Source of the DNA: Polynucleobacter sp. UBA962
Lineage (GTDB): Bacteria; Pseudomonadota; Gammaproteobacteria; Burkholderiales; Burkholderiaceae
Length of the DNA: 15,464 nucleotides
Reading direction: 5' to 3'
NCBI GenBank assembly: GCA_002292975.1
Contig: DBCI01000096.1
Span: forward strand, 2,596 to 18,059
A program made the translations under genes and the position numbers. Within the stretch, counting starts at the first letter, position 1; each line of letters begins with the position of its first letter. Below, piece after piece: positions 7,233-15,464 of this stretch. The notes under the pieces are model-generated. The model made no database searches and was not told the origin of the DNA. It saw only the letters and a list, made by a program, of their open reading frames with translations.

Positions 7233-8162
7233 TTAGTTGGTTTTCATCAACTCTTTTAAACGCTTGACCGCAGCCTTAGGATCATTTGCAGCCACAATCG
7301 CTCGTACCACCGCAACTGATCCTACCCCGCTTTGCGCGACCGCATGGATGCTGCTTTCATCAATGCCACCAATAGCAACCAATGAGTAATGCTCCATGAG
7401 TTTGGCATAGGCATACAGACGCCCTAGTCCTTGCGGAGCGGTGGGCATCTTCTTGAGATTGGTCGGGAACACTGCACCCATGGCGATGTAACTCGGACAG
7501 AAGCGATCCGCAATGATCAACTCGGCATAGCCATGCGTGCTCAAACCTAAACGCAGACCAGCATCCCGAATCGTATCTAAATTAGCACTTACTAGGTCTT
7601 CTTGACCGAGATGAACACCATAGGCGCCTGCCGCAATCGCTTCTTCCCAATGGTCATTAATAAACAAGAGGGTATTGCTGCCCTGAACGGCGGAGACGGC
7701 AGCCTTAATCTGTTTGCGGATCTCCTTAGGGTCATCCGACTTAAAGCGTAGTTGTGCGGTTGGAAGCTCGGCATCAACCATGCGCGCAATCCAATCGGCA
7801 TCCGGAAATACTCCATACAGACCCAACCGCTTTGGACATTCTTTAAACGCTTTTGGGTTAATGTCGCGGGTGAAGGGAATGAGATCAAAGTACTCGGGAC
7901 GTGATGGCCAACTCTTGGGATTGAAGTCGCCTTCGTGCTTCACCATTCGCGCCCATGCCTTCCCCAAGACCCGTGCATCGCTGTCAATAAAGCCCATTTC
8001 AATCGCAGCAATAGTGCCGGCAAGCTCATATTGATCTTGACCGCTCTCGGTCTTCATGACCGGCGGTGGATGACTCGGGCTAAACGCAGGTAAGGGTAAA
8101 CAAAGATCATCGTCATGATGCGCTTCCACAATGTGCTTTGCTAACTCACGGATATGGCTCAC
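7233..8162 (-). CDS. thiE: Thiamine phosphate synthase with N-terminal extension
   Basis: A 309-residue protein whose residues from about 112 are a complete ThiE TIM barrel coupling HMP-PP and thiazole phosphate. Motifs: QLRFK (137-141, diphosphate and pyrimidine binding), FIND (167-170), VHLGQED (183-189, Mg ligand D), GLSTHG (206-211), GAVFPTNLKKM (229-239) and AIGGI (263-267). The first ~110 residues are additional. They include a proline-rich stretch (23-35) and a predicted helical part (about 45-77), and I recall extensions of this kind in other Burkholderiales ThiE proteins. The start is GTG, whose bases overlap the thiG stop (GTGA), implying translational coupling; it is the last gene of the minus-strand thi operon and converges with thiD. 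A later ATG (codon 36) exists but would lose the coupling. Confidence 0.93.
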   Translation of the reverse strand: MSHIRELAKHIVEAHHDDDLCLPLPAFSPSHPPPVMKTESGQDQYELAGTIAAIEMGFIDSDARVLGKAWARMVKHEGDFNPKSWPSRPEYFDLIPFTRDINPKAFKECPKRLGLYGVFPDADWIARMVDAELPTAQLRFKSDDPKEIRKQIKAAVSAVQGSNTLLFINDHWEEAIAAGAYGVHLGQEDLVSANLDTIRDAGLRLGLSTHGYAELIIADRFCPSYIAMGAVFPTNLKKMPTAPQGLGRLYAYAKLMEHYSLVAIGGIDESSIHAVAQSGVGSVAVVRAIVAANDPKAAVKRLKELMKTN

Positions 8163-8986
8163 GGATTTGTCCCCGGGTCTTGATGCCAGAACGGAGTGCC
8201 AACGAGTGGAGTGCTGGCTTGGGCAGAGTCTTGGGCTTGCATGGCCCCGGATAAATAAGCTTGACGGCCTGCATCAACCGCTTGCGCAAACGCATGCGCC
8301 ATGGTTATGGGATCATGAGCAAGTGCAACAGCGGTGTTGAGTAAGACCCCATCAAAACCCCATTCCATGACTGTGCAGGCATGTGAGGGAAGACCAAGGC
8401 CCGCATCCACCAACAGGGGAACTGAGAGACGCTCACGCAATAGCTTCAGAGCATAGGGGTTGAGAGGGCCTTGCCCTGTACCAATCGGGGCAGCCCAAGG
8501 CATTACTGCTTGGCAGCCCACATCCACTAAACGCTGACACAAAATCAAATCCTCGGTGCAATAGGGCAAGACCTTAAAGCCATCTTTAATTAAGTGCTCG
8601 GCTGTTTCAACTAAGCGCAAGGTATCGGGTTGCAAAGTGTAGTCGTCACCAATTAACTCGAGTTTGATCCAATTGGTTTCAAAAACCTCGCGTGCCATTT
8701 GTGCGGTGGTGATCACCTCTTGCGGACGATGGCAGCCTGCAGTGTTGGGAAGCACGGGGACCGCCATTTTCTTGAGGAGTTCCCAAAAACCACTATGTGC
8801 CTCTGAGGCAGCAGAGCCCTGACGGCGCAAACTCGCTGTAATCATAGCAGGGCGAGCGCGTTGCACTGCGGTCTCAAGAACCTGAGGCGATGGATAACGG
8901 GAAGTACCTAGCAACAAACGACTTGCAAAGGACTCACCATACAGGATGAGGGGATCATCAATCTTAGCGGGAAGGGGTGCGGTCAT
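8159..8986 (-). CDS. thiG: Thiazole synthase
   Basis: A 275-residue TIM-barrel enzyme that condenses DXP, dehydroglycine (from ThiO) and ThiS-thiocarboxylate sulfur into thiazole phosphate. The Schiff-base lysine is K108 in IKLELIGD. Other family marks are the N-terminal SRLLLGTSRYPS (22-33), PNTAGC (80-85), VMPWAAPIGTGQG (161-173) and VDAGLG (193-198). The tail after about residue 248 (AMQAQDSAQAST) is slightly longer and less conserved. It lies 21 bases after thiS and overlaps thiE by four bases (GTGA). ThiG works as a complex with ThiS. Confidence 0.96.
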   Translation of the reverse strand: MTAPLPAKIDDPLILYGESFASRLLLGTSRYPSPQVLETAVQRARPAMITASLRRQGSAASEAHSGFWELLKKMAVPVLPNTAGCHRPQEVITTAQMAREVFETNWIKLELIGDDYTLQPDTLRLVETAEHLIKDGFKVLPYCTEDLILCQRLVDVGCQAVMPWAAPIGTGQGPLNPYALKLLRERLSVPLLVDAGLGLPSHACTVMEWGFDGVLLNTAVALAHDPITMAHAFAQAVDAGRQAYLSGAMQAQDSAQASTPLVGTPFWHQDPGTNP

Positions 8987-9007
8987 AAAGAATTCGAATA
9001 AAAAAGA

Positions 9008-9208
9008 TTAACCACCCGTGACAGGTGAGATGATCTCAACAGCATCATTCTCCTGTAAAACATGCAGAGTATGTTGCGACTTAGGGATGAACTGCAAGTT
9101 AACAGCAACCGCATATGGCGGTTTAGCATCCAATAAGGTCAAGAGATCGCTCACCTTCGAGGACGGCGCAAGCTCGTGGGGATTTTGATTCACTAGGACG
9201 CGCATCAT
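9008..9208 (-). CDS. thiS: Sulfur carrier protein
   Basis: A 66-residue ubiquitin-like protein ending in Gly-Gly (SPVTGG), the C-terminus that ThiF-type enzymes adenylate and that then carries sulfur as thiocarboxylate to ThiG. The beta-grasp pattern is clear: VLVN near the start, VAVNLQFIP at 34-42 and DAVEIISPV before the GG. Its ATG overlaps the thiO stop (ATGA), implying coupled translation; a second ATG follows immediately. No thiF or thiI lies in the window, so adenylation and sulfur transfer must be supplied elsewhere. Confidence 0.95.
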   Translation of the reverse strand: MMRVLVNQNPHELAPSSKVSDLLTLLDAKPPYAVAVNLQFIPKSQHTLHVLQENDAVEIISPVTGG

Positions 9209-10320
9209 GCAAAGCTACTCATGCGATCGTGATGATGAACCGCAATCTCAAAGCGTCTCGCCAGGGCGCTATCGGTCTCTTGCAGCAGTTCTTGGGCGGT
9301 ATCGACTAGCGCAGGAGCAATTAAATAACCGTGGCGGTAGAGGCCATTGATTTGCATGAGGCCAGCACGTGGTACACAGATCTCGGGTAAATTGTTTTTC
9401 AAGGTGGGCCGACATTGCGTAGCAGACTCTAGAATGCGCGCCTCTGCAAAGCCCGAGTGTACCGAATACGCTGCCGACAAAAGCTCCATGGAGGAGCGCA
9501 CGCTCACCGGAGAGAGATCCTCAGACTCAATTTCAGTGGCACCGATGACGTAGAGATCATTCTCTTTAGGAGCAATGTAAATCGGATAGCGCGGATGGAT
9601 CAATCGAGTAGGGCGTTGCAATTTCACTTCAGGTGCATGCACCCGAATAACCTCACCCCGCACACCGCGTAAGGGATTGTGCGTGTTGGACCACGAGGTC
9701 TTAGCGCCCAAGCCCCGACAATCAATCACCCAATCAAAAGCCTGACCTTTAAGTTCTTCAGGCTCGCAGGCGGTATGCCAATGAAAGGTCACAGGTAACT
9801 GCTGGAGAGCTTGCAACAAAGCAGTTAACAACTGCCGATTATCCAGTTGACCCTCTCGGGGTAAGAACAGACCTTGTGCAAAGCGCTCCGCCACACTGGG
9901 CTCAAGTTCAGCCAAGGCCTTGCTATCGAGATGCCATGGTGAGGAGAGTGCTGGGTTCATTCGCACATTGCGCTCGAGGTGCTCGGCAAACCGCTGTGCC
10001 TCTGCAGCATCTAGACGATGCCACAGAACCAAGGTGCCATTTTGGGCAAAGAAGGTCTGTTGCTCAACCTCACGATTGAGTTGCTCAATCAAATTCTTCC
10101 AGCGATCCAAACCATACAGACCCATGCGCACTACGGATGGTTCGGTAATTGCAGACTCGGCAAGCGGAGCAAGCATGGAGGCAGCAACCCGTGCAGCTGA
10201 TTGCTCTGCATCAGGACCGCTGCGTTCAAACAAAGCCACCGAGGCTCCATCTTTGGCAAGGGCATAGGCCATCATTCGGCCCATCAGACCGGCACCGAGG
10301 ATGGCGTAAGACCGTGACAT
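9205..10320 (-). CDS. thiO: Glycine oxidase (FAD-dependent, thiamine pathway)
   Basis: A 371-residue DAO-family flavoenzyme that oxidises glycine to iminoglycine (dehydroglycine) for ThiG, the oxygen-using alternative to ThiH/ThiG systems. The FAD motif is ILGAGLMG at 7-14, with a beta-2 acidic end in ALFER (about 30-34). Family marks include the S-A-A-R-V-A-A-S-M-L-A-P stretch (about 42-53), DNRQLL mid-protein, IDCRGLGA, the RGVRGEV strand, and RHGYLIAP near the C-terminus. The frame stays open 39 codons upstream into thiC. The ATG at 10320 is preferred because it begins just before the FAD strand and has an AAGGA seven bases before it. The gene starts 10 bases after thiC ends and overlaps thiS by four bases. 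Use of ThiO suggests thiazole synthesis under aerobic conditions. Confidence 0.94.
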   Translation of the reverse strand: MSRSYAILGAGLMGRMMAYALAKDGASVALFERSGPDAEQSAARVAASMLAPLAESAITEPSVVRMGLYGLDRWKNLIEQLNREVEQQTFFAQNGTLVLWHRLDAAEAQRFAEHLERNVRMNPALSSPWHLDSKALAELEPSVAERFAQGLFLPREGQLDNRQLLTALLQALQQLPVTFHWHTACEPEELKGQAFDWVIDCRGLGAKTSWSNTHNPLRGVRGEVIRVHAPEVKLQRPTRLIHPRYPIYIAPKENDLYVIGATEIESEDLSPVSVRSSMELLSAAYSVHSGFAEARILESATQCRPTLKNNLPEICVPRAGLMQINGLYRHGYLIAPALVDTAQELLQETDSALARRFEIAVHHHDRMSSFA

Positions 10321-10330
10321 GCAAAGATCC

Positions 10331-12382
<2,052 letters not shown>

Positions 12383-12459
12383 CTGACCCTATTTAACCAT
12401 GAATTCCCCAAACCAATCCTTGAGCCATATCAAGCAAGGGCTCTAGGCCCGAGCTAAGC

Positions 12460-13278
12460 TCATCTATTGCGCCGCAAGATAAAGTCAGCGGTGACTAAAG
12501 CAGCATCGTCGGTGAACTCATCAGCCAAAATGCGGGCAGCAGCTTCTGCAAGATCAAGCTCAATAAACCGACTGACTTCACCATCGTGGTTCACTGGAAC
12601 CAGATTTCTGGGTACCTCAAGATCAAACATGAACAACATTTCATGATGAATTCCATGGGGTGGGTGAGGGCGATGGATTACCAATGTTCCAGCAGGATTA
12701 ATCTGCTGTGCAATCCCTTGTGGAACACCAGCCTCTTCCCACAGTTCACGAATCGCACAGTGCACTACGGTCTCATTGGCATTAATACCGCCAGCACTGA
12801 GGTTATCGAGCATACCGGGATCAATCTGTTTGCTCTCGCTACGCCGACCTAACCAAAGCGTTCCTGTCGAGGTAAAGCCATTGATATGAGCTGCTTGACT
12901 ACGAAAGCCAAACGTACGAAACGCAGCACGCTCTACCCGAAAATACTCATGACCATCGCTTCCGTACCACGCAAACTCTTCATTACGCCACGCAGGGATC
13001 AATCCCAGTTGATGCAGCCCATTCGCGAGGGCGCGCAGATTATCACTGAGTTGGGCAGGCGGTGCATTCTTTAAAATAATTCGCGTGATATCCATCTGAA
13101 TATGCGGAAAGGATCCATGTTTTAAGAGATCCTCCACTGCGCTAATCAATGGACGGCTAATATTACCCACATATATTTTTTCAAAGTAGACCGGCAAGCA
13201 ATCTGAACTTGGATTACGTTTGGCGTTCTGCAGCATTTCTTCGAGAGCAGCCAAGGTACTTGTCGTTAAACTATTCAT
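12460..13278 (-). CDS. DUF4743 / Nudix hydrolase, Tnr3-like (probable damaged-thiamine-diphosphate phosphatase)
   Basis: A 272-residue protein. An N-terminal DUF4743-like region (about 1-120) precedes a Nudix domain with a perfect box GX5EX7REUXEEXGU at 163-185 (GGINANE...RELWEEAGV). The lead-in PGMLDNLSAGG (154-164) is characteristic of the subgroup that includes fungal Tnr3 and yeast YJR142W. From published work on that subgroup, these enzymes convert oxy- and oxo-thiamine diphosphate to monophosphates, preventing damaged cofactor from poisoning ThDP enzymes. The reaction here is inferred from family and from position: it lies directly upstream of the riboswitch-thiC operon on the same strand, 77 bases before the aptamer. 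It is divergent from the ThDP-enzyme gene with 36 bases between starts. No strong Shine-Dalgarno precedes the ATG. A generic Nudix role on other diphosphates remains possible. Confidence 0.85.
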   Translation of the reverse strand: MNSLTTSTLAALEEMLQNAKRNPSSDCLPVYFEKIYVGNISRPLISAVEDLLKHGSFPHIQMDITRIILKNAPPAQLSDNLRALANGLHQLGLIPAWRNEEFAWYGSDGHEYFRVERAAFRTFGFRSQAAHINGFTSTGTLWLGRRSESKQIDPGMLDNLSAGGINANETVVHCAIRELWEEAGVPQGIAQQINPAGTLVIHRPHPPHGIHHEMLFMFDLEVPRNLVPVNHDGEVSRFIELDLAEAAARILADEFTDDAALVTADFILRRNR

Positions 13279-13287
13279 CTAAATAGT
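13270..13287. promoter_or_regulatory. Inverted repeat ACTATT-N6-AATAGT at the Nudix start
   Basis: Six-base arms (13270-13275 and 13282-13287) flank the Nudix ATG codon inside the very short divergent region between the Nudix and ThDP-enzyme genes. It could be a shared operator or a leader hairpin; arms this short may also arise by chance in AT-rich DNA. Confidence 0.2.
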
Positions 13288-13314
13288 GTATTAGCAAAAC
13301 AAGGAAAGAGCACC

Positions 13315-14979
13315 ATGAGCCAAACCCACCCCAACACGATGCACGGCGGCCAGATCCTAGCGAATGCCTTGGTACGCCAGGGCGTAGAGATTGCCTTTGG
13401 GGTGCCTGGTGAGAGCTTCTTGCCCTTATTGGATGGTTTGGTAGATCATCAGGAGCGCCTGCGTTTTATTACCTGCCGGCAAGAGGGTGGCGCAGCCTAT
13501 ATGGCAGAGGCCTATGCCAAGTTGACCGGCAAACCGGGTGTGGTCATGGTGACGCGTGGACCAGGTGCAGCAAACGCCTTAATCGGTGTACATACCGCCT
13601 ATCAAGACTCAACCCCGATGGTCGTTCTGATTGGTCAAGTGGGAACCGATATGGTGGAGCGCGAGGCCTTCCAAGAAATGGATTACCGCAAGGTCTACTC
13701 CGAGTGTTCCAAATGGGTAGGGAGTATTGATCGCACCGATCGGATTGACGAGTTTGTCTCGCACGCCTTTCATTTAGCGCAGTCTGGCCGAAAGGGCCCC
13801 GTGGTCTTAGCGCTACCCGAAGATGTTTTATTTAAAGAGGCACAAGAGAAACCAACCCCAGCAGCACAGATGATTGCAACGGGTCTTGATCAAACACTCT
13901 TTGCAAATGCCATGCAGCAATTTGCAAATGCCAAACGACCAATGGTGGTCGCGGGTGGTGGATCGTGGACCAAGGCAGCCTGCAATGCGCTCTCAGCCTG
14001 GGCCAATCGCGAGCAGGTCCCAGTAGCAACAAGCTTTCGTTCTCAAGATCTACTCGATAACTTGGATCCATGTTTTGCGGGAGACCTAGGCATTGCAGCG
14101 AATCCAGCATTAGTGAAGCGTGTACAAGAAGCTGACATGCTCTTAGTGATTGGGGAGCGCTTAGGCGAGATGACCATGGCTGGATACACCGTGCTCACAG
14201 TCCCCAAACCACAAATGCCATTGATTCATGTACTACCCAGTCCGGATGAACTAGGCAGGGTGTACTACGCCGATTACCCCATTTGTGCAGCACCGCAGGC
14301 ATTTTGTGAGGCACTTAGCAAGATCTTCATGGAACCACAGCTTGAGCGAGTCCAAATGAAAGTAGCACACGATGCTTATCTCGCATTTAGTAAGCCCACC
14401 ACCATCCCCGGTCCTGTGCAATTGAGTGCAATCGTATCGGCACTACAAAGTCACTTGCCACGCCATGCAATCCTAACGAATGGGGCAGGAAACTTTGCGG
14501 CCTTCTTACATCGCTTTTATCCCTATGGGGGATTTAAATCCCAATTAGCGCCTGCTAACGGGTCAATGGGCTATGGACTGCCTGCTGCTATTGCTGCCAA
14601 GATCGTTGATCCCGCACGCGTTGCTGTCGCGTTCTGCGGCGATGGTGACTTTATGATGAACTGCCAAGAGTTGGCTACCGCCATGCGCTATCAGGCGAAA
14701 CCGATTGTGATTATTGTGAACAATGGCATGTACGGCACGATCCGTATGCATCAAGAGCGGGAGTACAAGGCGCGGGTCTCAGGTACCGAACTCACCAACC
14801 CCAACTTTATTGACTTTGCCAAGAGCTTCTCCATGCCGGCTTACCGCGTTGAGAAGACTGAACAATTTGCACCAGCAATACAAGAGGCGCTTAAGAGCTC
14901 AGACGGAGCAATCATCGAGATCGTGATTGATCCCGAAGCAATTAGCCCGAGCAAGCGCTTATCAGAACTTGGACGATAA
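13315..14979 (+). CDS. Acetolactate-synthase-like thiamine diphosphate-dependent enzyme
   Basis: A 554-residue protein with the three-domain layout of the acetohydroxyacid synthase/pyruvate oxidase family: an N-terminal PYR domain (about 10-175) with the catalytic glutamate E57 in CRQEGGAAYMAEAYA, a central domain (about 195-335), and a C-terminal PP domain with the Mg/ThDP motif GDGDFMMN (442-449) ending in IVNN (467-470). The family decarboxylates a 2-oxo acid and joins the product to an acceptor. No acetolactate synthase small subunit (ilvH) follows, so a role in branched-chain amino acid synthesis is not indicated; a stand-alone lyase or carboligase is as likely. AAGGAAAG precedes the ATG at good spacing. 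It is divergent from the Nudix gene, and the protein would be a user of the cofactor made by the neighbouring operon. Confidence 0.85.
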   Translation: MSQTHPNTMHGGQILANALVRQGVEIAFGVPGESFLPLLDGLVDHQERLRFITCRQEGGAAYMAEAYAKLTGKPGVVMVTRGPGAANALIGVHTAYQDSTPMVVLIGQVGTDMVEREAFQEMDYRKVYSECSKWVGSIDRTDRIDEFVSHAFHLAQSGRKGPVVLALPEDVLFKEAQEKPTPAAQMIATGLDQTLFANAMQQFANAKRPMVVAGGGSWTKAACNALSAWANREQVPVATSFRSQDLLDNLDPCFAGDLGIAANPALVKRVQEADMLLVIGERLGEMTMAGYTVLTVPKPQMPLIHVLPSPDELGRVYYADYPICAAPQAFCEALSKIFMEPQLERVQMKVAHDAYLAFSKPTTIPGPVQLSAIVSALQSHLPRHAILTNGAGNFAAFLHRFYPYGGFKSQLAPANGSMGYGLPAAIAAKIVDPARVAVAFCGDGDFMMNCQELATAMRYQAKPIVIIVNNGMYGTIRMHQEREYKARVSGTELTNPNFIDFAKSFSMPAYRVEKTEQFAPAIQEALKSSDGAIIEIVIDPEAISPSKRLSELGR

Positions 14980-15285
14980 GAATGAGCTCATGCCTAATAC
15001 GACTTTTATAAAAAGGCAAGACCTAAGAACTTTATTTTTATGCAGAGTGTCTATAAATAAATACAGTGAGTTTGGTGCACGACAAGTACGTACATAACTG
15101 CTCAATTTTTCAGCATCCTAGTTCACTCTATACAAAATCAGTACTTAGAAAACAATTCGTGCATTTATCCACATTCGCTGTGGATAACTTCAGTTGCATC
15201 ACAGCAAAATAAATAAATTCTGCTTGACATGATTTAATTTGAAGGGAATGGGATTAATCCCAATTGAAACTTGATATGGCTTTAA
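14980..15285. other. Gene-free AT-rich spacer between convergent units
   Basis: About 306 bases lie between the end of the ThDP-enzyme gene and tRNA-Arg. I see no ORF with protein-like features. It holds the inverted DnaA boxes (15165-15187), A/T-rich runs such as AAAATAAATAAATTC (15206-15220), a 14-base palindrome TGGGATTAATCCCA (15249-15262) and no convincing intrinsic terminator for either neighbour. Confidence 0.6.
15165..15187. promoter_or_regulatory. Inverted pair of consensus DnaA boxes
   Basis: TTATCCACA (15165-15173) and TGTGGATAA (15179-15187) are both exact matches to the 9-base DnaA box, facing each other across 5 bases (TTCGC). Together they also form a 9-base-pair hairpin. AT-rich DNA lies on both sides. 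No dnaA, dnaN, gyrB or rpmH gene is nearby, so this is more likely a DnaA-binding or titration site than the main origin, but function is not shown. Confidence 0.5.
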
Positions 15286-15360
15286 TGGTCCCCCTGCCAG
15301 GAGTCGAACCTGGATCTATCGCTTAGGAGGCGATTGCACTATCCATTGTGCTACAGCGGG
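15286..15360 (-). tRNA. tRNA-Arg (anticodon CCT)
   Basis: The minus strand folds as a 75-base tRNA with encoded CCA. The anticodon loop is CTCCTAA in stem ATCGC/GCGAT, giving anticodon CCT, which reads AGG (arginine). The D-stem is GCAC/GTGC, the T-arm CCAGG-TTCGACT-CCTGG. The acceptor CCCGCTG against CAGGGGG contains a G4-G69 mismatch, otherwise fully paired; the discriminator is A. It faces the ThDP-enzyme gene across the spacer. Confidence 0.93.
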
Positions 15361-15370
15361 TTAAAACGAA

Positions 15371-15464
15371 TCACCATCCACACAAAGCCCATGCTTGATT
15401 GGCTAAACCAATCACCACCTCGGGGATGGAGTAGAGCGCAAACACTAAGGCAAGCACTACAACT
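15371..15464 (-). CDS. C-terminal end of a hydrophobic (membrane?) protein, partial
   Basis: The minus-strand frame from the window edge to a TGA at 15371-15373 encodes 30 residues: a hydrophobic stretch (VVVLALVFALYSIP) followed by EVVIGLANQAWALCGW. This resembles the last transmembrane segment of an inner-membrane protein. The stop is 10 bases before tRNA-Arg. Another frame is also open over this short stretch, so the choice rests on the membrane-like composition; no family can be named. Confidence 0.4.
   Translation of the reverse strand, partial: VVVLALVFALYSIPEVVIGLANQAWALCGW

Noticed and set aside
12383..12459. Promoter for the thiC operon between the Nudix gene and the riboswitch
   Set aside because: A TTAAAT -10-like box exists but no acceptable -35 at proper spacing was found by eye.
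14980..15060. Terminator after the ThDP-enzyme gene
   Set aside because: GCCT...AGGC and CTTTT-ATA-AAAAG stems are too weak and lack an adjoining T-run.
15224..15229. Perfect TTGACA -35-like box
   Set aside because: No -10-like hexamer at 16-18 bases downstream, and transcription would run antisense into tRNA-Arg.
15249..15262. 14-base palindrome TGGGATTAATCCCA as tRNA-Arg terminator
   Set aside because: No T-run follows on the minus strand and the palindrome has no loop; cannot be supported as a terminator.

Overview
The window looks like a compact, gene-dense stretch of a betaproteobacterial chromosome, most likely a Burkholderiales member of the Polynucleobacter type. This is inferred from the thiC-thiO-thiS-thiG-thiE order (glycine oxidase ThiO rather than ThiH), a ThiE with a long N-terminal extension, balanced base composition, and tight gene packing with short overlaps. 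No database search was possible, so the genus is an inference. No transposase, integrase, CRISPR array or phage gene was found.

Layout. 1-209: 5' part of a GNAT acetyltransferase gene (minus strand, cut by the window edge). 305-487: doubtful small ORF. 473-2038: iron-sulfur photolyase/cryptochrome (minus). 2200-4807: fumarylacetoacetate-hydrolase-family enzyme plus GMC flavin oxidoreductase, a probable two-gene plus-strand operon behind an operator-like inverted repeat. 4812-5435: two small secreted cysteine-repeat proteins, divergently transcribed around a short palindrome. 5452-6183: short-chain dehydrogenase. 6187-6323: tRNA-Asn with its -10 box and intrinsic terminator (minus). 6352-7227: thiD (plus). 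7233-12238: thiE, thiG, thiS, thiO and thiC on the minus strand, read as thiC-thiO-thiS-thiG-thiE. 12295-12382: TPP riboswitch. 12460-13278: DUF4743/Nudix hydrolase of the Tnr3-like thiamine-damage family (minus). 13315-14979: acetolactate-synthase-like ThDP enzyme (plus). 14980-15285: gene-free spacer with two perfect, inverted DnaA boxes. 15286-15360: tRNA-Arg(CCT). 15371-15464: C-terminal end of a hydrophobic protein.

How the genes fit together. About half the window concerns thiamine. ThiC makes HMP-P and ThiD phosphorylates it to HMP-PP. ThiO, ThiS and ThiG build the thiazole phosphate, and ThiE joins the two halves into thiamine phosphate. The operon is led by a TPP-sensing riboswitch. 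The Nudix gene just upstream probably disposes of damaged thiamine diphosphate, and the divergent gene next to it encodes an enzyme that uses ThDP.

The most interesting items are the pair of secreted C-X11-C repeat proteins, the inverted pair of consensus DnaA boxes away from any dnaA gene, a mutually exclusive base-pairing scheme that may explain how the thiC riboswitch acts, and the link between a thiamine-damage Nudix gene and the biosynthetic operon. Nothing in the window clearly amounts to a wholly new multi-gene system.
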